Below the pieces are notes generated by a model that was given only the letters and a program-made list of their open reading frames with translations, had not been told where the DNA came from and ran no database searches. A stretch of 51,382 nt of DNA, taken from NCBI RefSeq assembly GCF_000170855.1, contig NZ_ABCQ01000031.1, positions 1 to 51,382 of the forward strand, written 5' to 3'. This stretch comes from Moritella sp. PE36 (GTDB lineage: Bacteria > Pseudomonadota > Gammaproteobacteria > Enterobacterales > Moritellaceae). The position numbers were made by a program, and so were the translations under genes. Positions 44,723-51,382 of this stretch are shown piece after piece; the stretch's first letter is position 1, and every line of letters begins with the position of its first letter.

Positions 44723-45915
44723 TCACTAGGAATGCGTACCCAGCCTTCCATTAAGATACGTGCACTGCGGCTCATACTGGCTTTAGTTACCGTCCACTCG
44801 CCATTCACTTCGCTTGCTTGTGCACCAATACGTAATGATCCCGAAGGATGGCCGAAATTCACCGAATCACGCGTACCACCACCTGCAGCCAAATTAACGA
44901 GTGTACCAGGAACTGCTGCCGCTGCGCCAATTGCAACAGCCGCAGTACCCATCATCGCATGATGAAGTTTGCCCATAGACAAAGCGCGCACTGATAAATC
45001 AATGTCACCTGCAGCAACGTGTTTATTACTGGAAGACACATAATCGGCCGACTTAGCAACAAATGCGACTTTAGGGGTATGCTGACGTTGCGCGGCTTCT
45101 GAGATGTCTGATATCAACCCCATCTGCACAGCGCCGTAAGCTCGGATCGTTTCAAACATAGCGAGCGCTTCAACATCACCATTAATGGCATCTTGTAGCT
45201 CTGTGCCGGTATAACCAATATCGTCAGCATTAACAAAAATAGTCGGTATACCCGCATTAATCATCGTTACCTTTAACCGTCCACCAGCGACTACAGACTC
45301 AGGTACCAGCAAATCATCAATCAAATTACCAGTAGGAAACATTGAACCATTCCCATCGGCAGGATCCATAAATTCAACGGGTATTTCTGCCGCTGGAAAG
45401 GTAACACCATCAAGTTCAAAATCACCCGTTTCTTGCACTAGGCCGTTGCTAATTGGCACATGGGCGATAATCGTTTTACCAATATTCGCCTGCCAAATAC
45501 GTACCACTGCGATGCCATTGTCTGGAATTCGGCTAGCATCAACCAAACCACTGTTTATGGCAAAAGAGCCGACTGCTGCAGATAAATTGCCACAGTTACC
45601 ACTCCAATCCACAAACGGTTTATCAATTGATACCTGACCAAACAGGTAATCAACATCATGGTCGGGTTTATCCGTTGCTGACACAATCACAGTTTTACTG
45701 GTACTCGACGTTGCTCCGCCCATACCATCTGTTTGCTTACCGTAGGGATCGGGGCTGCCAATCACCCGCAGCAACAACGCATCACGCGCTGCGCCCGGTA
45801 TTTGCGCCGCTTCCGGCAAGTCTTGAAGATTAAAAAAAACGCCCTTGCTGGTGCCGCCACGCATGTAAGTAGCAGGGATCTTTAGTTGAGGTGAATACGC
45901 CATACTATTATTCAT
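44719..45915 (-). CDS. prpF: 2-methylaconitate cis-trans isomerase PrpF
   Basis: Works with AcnD to convert the 2-methylaconitate made by AcnD into the isomer used to form 2-methylisocitrate. The 398-residue protein has MRGGTSKGVFF (residue about 18), DGMGGATSSTSKT, SGNCGNLSAAVGSFAI, and VAIGAAAAVPGTLVN near the C-terminus, all typical of PrpF. GAGG lies 4 bases before the ATG at 45915, which overlaps the acnD stop (TAATG), so translation is coupled. Last gene of the operon. Confidence 0.95.
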   Translation of the reverse strand: MNNSMAYSPQLKIPATYMRGGTSKGVFFNLQDLPEAAQIPGAARDALLLRVIGSPDPYGKQTDGMGGATSSTSKTVIVSATDKPDHDVDYLFGQVSIDKPFVDWSGNCGNLSAAVGSFAINSGLVDASRIPDNGIAVVRIWQANIGKTIIAHVPISNGLVQETGDFELDGVTFPAAEIPVEFMDPADGNGSMFPTGNLIDDLLVPESVVAGGRLKVTMINAGIPTIFVNADDIGYTGTELQDAINGDVEALAMFETIRAYGAVQMGLISDISEAAQRQHTPKVAFVAKSADYVSSSNKHVAAGDIDLSVRALSMGKLHHAMMGTAAVAIGAAAAVPGTLVNLAAGGGTRDSVNFGHPSGSLRIGAQASEVNGEWTVTKASMSRSARILMEGWVRIPSE

Positions 45916-48518
45916 TAAGCCTCACTTGATTCAAGAAAGTCCTGCGCGAAGCGTTGTAACACGCCTCCGGCTCCGTAGATAGACACTTCTTCCGCGGTAT
46001 CTAAACGACAAGTCACAGGCACTTCAACAGTGTCACCATTTTTACGGTTAATAATGAGGGTTAACGCTGATCCAGGGGTCGGTTCACCGATAACATCAAA
46101 GGTTTCACTGCCATCAATCGCATAAGTTTTACGGTTGTCACCGGCTTTAAATTCAAGTGGTAGCACGCCCATACCGACTAGGTTGGTACGGTGAATACGT
46201 TCAAAACCTTCGGCAACAATCGCTTCGACACCCGCCAGACGAACTCCTTTCGCCGCCCAATCTCGTGAAGAACCTTGGCCATAATCGGCACCTGCAACAA
46301 TAATCAGTGGTTGCTTACGGTCCATGTAGGTTTCAATCGCTTCCCACATGCGCATTACGTTCCCTTCTGGTTCAACACGCGCTAATGATCCCTGCTTAAC
46401 TTGGCCGTTTTCTAACACCATTTCATTATTTAGTTTCGGGTTAGCAAACGTCGCACGTTGTGCTGTAAGGTGATCACCACGGTGGGTGGCATATGAGTTA
46501 AAATCAACTTCAGGTAAGCCCATCTTATCTAAATAAGCACCTGCTGCACTATCCAGCATAATGGCGTTAGAAGGTGATAAATGATCGGTCGTAATATTGT
46601 CACCCAATACCGCTAGAGGACGCATGCCTTTAAGACTACGCTCACCTGCTAATGCCCCTTCCCAATAAGGTGGTCGGCGAATATAGGTACTCATTTTACG
46701 CCAGTCATACAGCGGATCAATTTGATCACCGTACTCAACGCTACACTCGATATCCTTGCTAAACATCGGGTTGTAGACTTGACGGAATTGTTCTGGTTTG
46801 ACACTCGCTTTAAGCACTTCATCAATCTCTTCATCGCTAGGCCAAATGTCTTTTAGGGTGATGGCATTACCAGCTTGATCTAAACCGAGCGTATCACGTT
46901 CAATATCAAAACGGATGGTACCCGCAATCGCATACGCAACCACTAACGGTGGCGAGGCAATAAAGGCTTCATTGGCATGTGGATGAATTCGGCCATCGAA
47001 ATTACGGTTACCAGATAATACCGCGGTAGTATACAGATCACGATCCAATACTTCTTTCTGAATAACCGGGTCTAACGCACCACTCATGCCATTACACGAG
47101 GTACAGGCAAACGCGACAATACCAAAACCAAGTTGCTCTAACTCTGGCAATAAATCGGCTTCTTGTAGATAGAGTTCCACCGTTTTGGAACCCGGCGCCA
47201 ATGAGGTTTTAACCCAAGGTTTACGGGTTAACCCAAGCTTATTGGCGTTACGGGCAATCAAACCTGCAGCAATCATATTGCGGGGATTACTGGTATTGGT
47301 ACAACTGGTGATCGCCGCAATGATCACTGCACCGTCAGGCATTTTCCCCGGTACATTTTCAACTTTACCGCTGATACCACGCTTAGCTAATTCAGACGTA
47401 GGTACACGGTTATGTGGATTTGATGGACCAGCAATATTTCGGCACACTGTCGACAAGTCGAACTTAAGCACCCGATCATATTCAACGTTGGCTAAGTCAT
47501 CAGCCCACAAACCGGTTTGTTTGGCGTAGGTTTCCACCAGCTTAACTTGATCGTCTTCACGACCCGTTAATTTAAGGTAATCAATGGTCTGTTCATCAAT
47601 AGAGAACAATGCAGCAGTCGCACCATATTCCGGTGTCATATTCGAAATAGTAGCGCGATCACCTAAGGTCAGATGCGGCACACCGTCACCATAAAATTCC
47701 AGATAACTTGAGACGACTTTCTGGGCACGTAAGAACTCGGTCAATGCTAAAACGGTATCGGTTGCTGTCATACCTGCTGGTGGTTTACCTGTCAGTTCAA
47801 CACCAACGATCTCTGGTAGACGCATGTATGACGCACGGCCTAACATTACGCTTTCAGCTTCAAGCCCACCCACACCAATGGCAATCACCCCCAAGGCATC
47901 AACCATCGGCGTATGGCTGTCTGTACCAACTAAGGTATCAGGAAACGCCACGCCGTGAAGGGATTGGATCACCGGTGACATACGCTCTAGATTAATCTGA
48001 TGCAAAATACCGTTACCAGGCGGGATCACATCGATATTCTTAAAGGCTGTTTTAGTCCAATTAATAAAGTGAAAACGGTCATCGTTACGGCGGTCTTCAA
48101 TGGCACGGTTTTTTTCAAATGCATCAGGGTCGAAACCTGCATGCTCAACAGCCAATGAATGGTCAACAATCAATTGCGTTGGGACCACAGGGTTAACCTT
48201 GGATGGATCGCCGCCTTTCGCCGCGATCGCATCGCGTAAACCGGCTAAATCAACTAATGCGGTTTGACCTAAAATGTCATGACAAACCACACGCGCAGGA
48301 AACCAAGGGAAATCAAGATCGCGCTTACGTTCAATAAGTTGTTTTAAAGACGCCTCTAATGCGTCAGGTGCGCAACGACGTACTAAGTTTTCGGCAAATA
48401 CGCGTGATGTATACGGCAAGGTTGCATACGCACCCGCTGTAATGTCATCAACCGCTGCACGGGTATCAAAATAATCCAGTTCACTGCCGGGTAAAGGTTT
48501 ACGATAGTTAGTATTCAT
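45915..48518 (-). CDS. acnD: Fe/S-dependent 2-methylcitrate dehydratase AcnD
   Basis: An aconitase-fold enzyme dehydrating 2-methylcitrate in the propionate pathway. The 867-residue protein has VGTDSHTPMVDALGV, AITSCTNTSNPRN (first cluster Cys) and FACTSCNGMSGALDP (CxxC, remaining ligands), so the 4Fe-4S site is complete. The swivelling domain holds GADYGQGSSRDWAAKG. The gene order prpC-acnD-prpF is the AcnD/PrpF type rather than the PrpD type. It begins 6 bases after prpC. Confidence 0.96.
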   Translation of the reverse strand: MNTNYRKPLPGSELDYFDTRAAVDDITAGAYATLPYTSRVFAENLVRRCAPDALEASLKQLIERKRDLDFPWFPARVVCHDILGQTALVDLAGLRDAIAAKGGDPSKVNPVVPTQLIVDHSLAVEHAGFDPDAFEKNRAIEDRRNDDRFHFINWTKTAFKNIDVIPPGNGILHQINLERMSPVIQSLHGVAFPDTLVGTDSHTPMVDALGVIAIGVGGLEAESVMLGRASYMRLPEIVGVELTGKPPAGMTATDTVLALTEFLRAQKVVSSYLEFYGDGVPHLTLGDRATISNMTPEYGATAALFSIDEQTIDYLKLTGREDDQVKLVETYAKQTGLWADDLANVEYDRVLKFDLSTVCRNIAGPSNPHNRVPTSELAKRGISGKVENVPGKMPDGAVIIAAITSCTNTSNPRNMIAAGLIARNANKLGLTRKPWVKTSLAPGSKTVELYLQEADLLPELEQLGFGIVAFACTSCNGMSGALDPVIQKEVLDRDLYTTAVLSGNRNFDGRIHPHANEAFIASPPLVVAYAIAGTIRFDIERDTLGLDQAGNAITLKDIWPSDEEIDEVLKASVKPEQFRQVYNPMFSKDIECSVEYGDQIDPLYDWRKMSTYIRRPPYWEGALAGERSLKGMRPLAVLGDNITTDHLSPSNAIMLDSAAGAYLDKMGLPEVDFNSYATHRGDHLTAQRATFANPKLNNEMVLENGQVKQGSLARVEPEGNVMRMWEAIETYMDRKQPLIIVAGADYGQGSSRDWAAKGVRLAGVEAIVAEGFERIHRTNLVGMGVLPLEFKAGDNRKTYAIDGSETFDVIGEPTPGSALTLIINRKNGDTVEVPVTCRLDTAEEVSIYGAGGVLQRFAQDFLESSEA

Positions 48519-48524
48519 AGTCCA

Positions 48525-49649
48525 TTATCTCTCTGAAATTGGTGTTACAACTCTTGGCTCTGCACCAATATAATCTGCACTAGGGCGAATAATACGGTTG
48601 TTACTCCGCTGTTCCATCACGTGCGCAGCCCAACCAGTTAAACGTGAGCAGACAAAAATCGGGGTAAATAATTTAGTCGGGATGCCCATAAAATGATAAG
48701 CAGAGGCGTGGAAGAAATCCGCGTTACAAAACAGTTTCTTGCTATCCCACATAAACTCTTCACACGCCACCGAGATATCGTATAACGCGGTATCACCGTG
48801 TTCGTGAGCCAGTTTTTCTGACCATTTTTTGATGATCACATTACGCGGATCGGAAGTACGGTAGATAGCATGACCAAAGCCCATGATTTTTTCTTTACGT
48901 TCAAGCATGCCTGCCATCTGCGTTTTCGCATCTGCTGGTGAAGTAAACGTCTGGATCATGTCCATCGCAGCTTCATTTGCACCGCCGTGCAGAGGCCCAC
49001 GTAAGGTACCAATCGCCGCTGTCACACACGAGTACATATCCGATAAAGTTGACGCACACACACGCGCAGTGAAGGTTGAAGCATTAAATTCATGCTCGGA
49101 ATAAAGGATCAGGGATACATCCATCACCCGACGATGTTGTGCTGACGGTGTTTGACCACGCAATAATTTAAGGAAGTGACCAGCTAGCGATGCTTCATCC
49201 GTCGTACAGTCAATTTCCACACCATCATGAGAATAACGATACCAGTAACACATGATTGCAGGGAACGCAGCAAGTAGACGATTCGCCGCTTTATTTTGCG
49301 CTGAAAAATCAGTTTCAGGTTCAATGTTACCTAAGAATGAACAGCCCGTTCGCATGACATCCATAGGATGCGCGTCTGCAGGGATATGCTGTAACACTTC
49401 TTTTAAAGATTGCGGTAAATCGCGCAGGGTATGCAATTCAGCTTTGTATGTTTCAAGCTGATCAAGCGTCGGTAATTCACCGTTAAACAGTAAGTAAGCA
49501 ACCTCTTCGAATGTAGAATTTTCGGCTAAGTCTGCTATGTCATAACCGCAATACGTTAAGCCGCTGCCTGATTTACCCACCGTACATAATTTTGTTTCAC
49601 CTGCGCTTTGACCACGTAAGCCTGCACCTGATAGTTTTTTATCTGTCAT
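48525..49649 (-). CDS. prpC: 2-methylcitrate synthase
   Basis: Condenses propionyl-CoA with oxaloacetate. The 374-residue citrate-synthase-fold protein has GLRGQSAGETKLCTVGKSG at the N-terminus, GPLHGGANEAAM (catalytic His), and MGFGHAIYRTSDPRN with the second catalytic His. The C-terminus has RPSADYIG. I chose the ATG at 49649 (GGGA, 6 bases). The MITE-like element lies upstream, between this gene and prpB. Confidence 0.96.
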   Translation of the reverse strand: MTDKKLSGAGLRGQSAGETKLCTVGKSGSGLTYCGYDIADLAENSTFEEVAYLLFNGELPTLDQLETYKAELHTLRDLPQSLKEVLQHIPADAHPMDVMRTGCSFLGNIEPETDFSAQNKAANRLLAAFPAIMCYWYRYSHDGVEIDCTTDEASLAGHFLKLLRGQTPSAQHRRVMDVSLILYSEHEFNASTFTARVCASTLSDMYSCVTAAIGTLRGPLHGGANEAAMDMIQTFTSPADAKTQMAGMLERKEKIMGFGHAIYRTSDPRNVIIKKWSEKLAHEHGDTALYDISVACEEFMWDSKKLFCNADFFHASAYHFMGIPTKLFTPIFVCSRLTGWAAHVMEQRSNNRIIRPSADYIGAEPRVVTPISER

Positions 49650-49690
49650 AATTATTCCCTTAATTAATTTCAAACTGTTAATAGCAATCG

Positions 49691-49952
49691 ATACCCAAGT
49701 TACTTCAAGATGCTATATCAGAGACGAGCAGGGATATCAGAACAAGGCGCAATATGTAGAGAATGGTTATTCCATTTTCAAATATTGTAACGCTGTGCTG
49801 TTATTCCAGCTCGCCTCCCGCAGGGCAAGCCGAACGAAGGCATCTTCGGCGTTATGACGTCTTGATTTAGAATAACTAAATCCTCGACTTCATGCCTTGA
49901 ATATACCCTTCATTCGGTTTGCTGATTATGCATATTGAAGTAGCTTGGGTAT
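49691..49952. mobile_element. MITE-like element between prpB and prpC
   Basis: About 262 bases bounded by imperfect inverted repeats of about 22-23 bp, starting ATACCCAAG (49691) and ending CTTGGGTAT (49952), differing at only a few positions. The interior has no open frame but has short hairpins (for example gccgaa/ttcggc near 49830-49853). No transposase. Target-site duplication is not clear. Confidence 0.65.
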
Positions 49953-50043
49953 GCATCCTAAAACCTATAATCCTGCAACATCCTGCTTGCTATTATTTGT
50001 CCGATTTTTGAATTTTTGTTTCACATTACTTTAATCATAGCGG

Positions 50044-50949
50044 TTATTTATTCTTGCCTTCCGAGAACAATACATCCAATTTTTGCTCGTAGTCGTGGTA
50101 ACCGAGATAATCGTATAAATCCATACGCGTTTGCATCGTATCAACCACGGCTTTTTGGTCTCCATCAACCAGCAAAGTTTTATAAACTAATTCAGCGGCT
50201 TTATTCATCGCGCGGAATGCGGATAATGGATACAACACCATGGCACAACCCCACTCTCCGAGTTGCGCTTTATTCCATAACTCGGTTTGCCCAAATTCTG
50301 TGATATTGGCCAAAATAGGCACATCTAACGCTGCCGAGAATGCACGGTAATGCGCTTCTGTTTTCACCGCTTCAGCAAAAATACCGTCAGCCCCCGCTTC
50401 AACATAGGCTTGTGCTCTTGCTATCGCCGCTTCCAAGCCTTCTTGTGCGAATGAATCGGTACGCGCCATAATGAAAAAATCAGCGTCAGTACGCGCATCT
50501 ACAGCAGCGCGGATACGATCAACCATCTCTTCTGTCGACACAATTTCTTTATTGGGACGATGGCCACAACGCTTTTGTGCGACTTGGTCTTCTAAATGCA
50601 CCGCTGCCGCACCGGCTTTTTCCATATCTCGAATGGTTTTAGCAATGTTAAAAGCCCCGCCCCAACCAGTATCAATATCAACCAGTAAAGGTAGGTTAGA
50701 CGCGGCGGTAATACGCTGCACATCAGCGATCACATCATTCAATGACGTCATGCCTAAATCTGGTAAACCGTAAGACGCATTCGCCACACCGCCACCAGAT
50801 AAATAGATCGCCTGATGGCCTAATTGTTCAGCCATCATCGCGCAATAGGCATTAATCGTACCCACTACTTGTAATGGTTTATTATTAGCCAGGGCTAAAC
50901 GGAATTTAGCGCCGGGGGATAAGCGCTGAGACGATGATTCTGTAGACAT
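50044..50949 (-). CDS. prpB: 2-methylisocitrate lyase
   Basis: Splits 2-methylisocitrate into pyruvate and succinate. The 301-residue protein has [14 protein letters not shown] (Mg-binding Asp), [20 protein letters not shown] with the catalytic Cys loop, IMARTDSF and [14 protein letters not shown] ribosome-binding site lies inside the end of the regulator gene, and the ATG follows that stop by one base, so gntR and prpB are in one transcript. Confidence 0.97.
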   Translation of the reverse strand: MSTESSSQRLSPGAKFRLALANNKPLQVVGTINAYCAMMAEQLGHQAIYLSGGGVANASYGLPDLGMTSLNDVIADVQRITAASNLPLLVDIDTGWGGAFNIAKTIRDMEKAGAAAVHLEDQVAQKRCGHRPNKEIVSTEEMVDRIRAAVDARTDADFFIMARTDSFAQEGLEAAIARAQAYVEAGADGIFAEAVKTEAHYRAFSAALDVPILANITEFGQTELWNKAQLGEWGCAMVLYPLSAFRAMNKAAELVYKTLLVDGDQKAVVDTMQTRMDLYDYLGYHDYEQKLDVLFSEGKNK

Positions 50950-50950
50950 A

Positions 50951-51382
50951 TTATTTCTCTCCTTGAACTGATGTGGTGCCTGTCTTTAATTCTGCGGCTA
51001 GTTGAAGTGCAATTTTACTTTCAATGTTTTTACGTGAAGCGGCGATATGACGGCGCATCAGCATTTCGGCTAACTCTCCATCTCGATCACTGATGGCTTC
51101 GATAATCTGGGCGTGTTCTGAAAAAGCGCGGCTGGCTCTGGAGCTGTGCATACCAAACTGACAGCGGTACATACGCACTAAATGATAGAGCTGACCACAT
51201 ATTAATTGAATAAGTTGCGCATTATGACTGCCCAAGATGACTTTATAATGAAAATCTAAATCACCTTTCTTCTTGATAATAAGCAACGCCATCTTTCAGT
51301 GCTTGTGACGTCGCGTGTTGATTAAGCATGGCCTTCATGTCGACAATTTCAGCATCACTCATGTTCTCTGCTGCTTGTCTGC
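50951..51382 (-). pseudogene. GntR/FCD family regulator of the prp operon, apparent frameshift, cut by window edge
   Basis: The C-terminal FCD ligand domain is clear: DLDFHYKVILGSHNAQLIQL and YHLVRMYRCQFGMHS, with metal/ligand His residues, then LMRRHIAASRKNIE. The preceding part, NMSDAEIVDMKAMLNQ and ALKDGVAYYQEER, is in another frame and ends at a TGA about 51280. One extra base (or a two-base loss) in the AAGAAGAAAGG stretch near 51283-51290 explains the break. An internal ATG at 51292 could restart translation of the C-terminal part, which has no DNA-binding domain. The HTH would lie outside the window. A sequence error is possible. Confidence 0.72.

Overview
The window looks like part of a chromosome of a marine gammaproteobacterium with moderate to low GC. 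The protein styles and the serC-hisC-aroA-cmk order suggest the Moritella/Shewanella/Vibrio neighbourhood, with Moritella my best guess. This comes from reading the sequence, not from a database search. Almost all genes lie on the minus strand. The exceptions are ppiB and the brnQ region.

Layout. 1-4418 is the conserved amino-acid/nucleotide block serC-hisC-aroA, then cmk, which runs off the left edge. 4681-9329 holds core or lightly accessory genes: a small membrane protein, nnrD/E, an EamA transporter, a lipoprotein, ppiB and a PhzF-like epimerase. 9344-14376 and 31458-38479 are two runs of small same-strand accessory enzymes: HAD, methyltransferases, LysE, PhzF, LD-carboxypeptidase, cupin, thioredoxin, phosphoesterase, panB, VOC, GNAT and SDR. 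Several of these are broken (a methyltransferase, an NTF2-like gene, a LysE fragment). Between the two runs, 14734-30808, is a complete three-component Tc (ABC) toxin locus in the order A, C, B. The C component carries a C-terminal effector region that reads as a phosphatidylinositol-specific phospholipase C (PLC-X) domain. Fossils of IS200/IS605 transposase genes, one TnpA and one TnpB, lie beside and inside the Tc locus. This fits acquisition and reshuffling by mobile DNA.

38827-42830 holds a secreted FG-GAP/thrombospondin-3/LruC-domain protein with a partner lipoprotein, and a small LprI-like secreted protein whose start codon abuts a 16-bp perfect hairpin. At 43054-44683 (+) a branched-chain amino acid carrier (brnQ) is preceded by a promoter, a 36-codon leader peptide ending in an Ile/Val-rich run, and mutually exclusive hairpins: a candidate attenuator. 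44719-51382 is the 2-methylcitrate (propionate) operon gntR-prpB-prpC-acnD-prpF. A MITE-like element sits between prpB and prpC, and the GntR regulator has an apparent frameshift.

In function, the Tc genes would form an injection machine: the TcA pentamer is the translocation channel, and TcB plus TcC form the cocoon holding the effector. The prp genes convert propionyl-CoA plus oxaloacetate to pyruvate plus succinate. The accessory enzymes do not form an obvious pathway.
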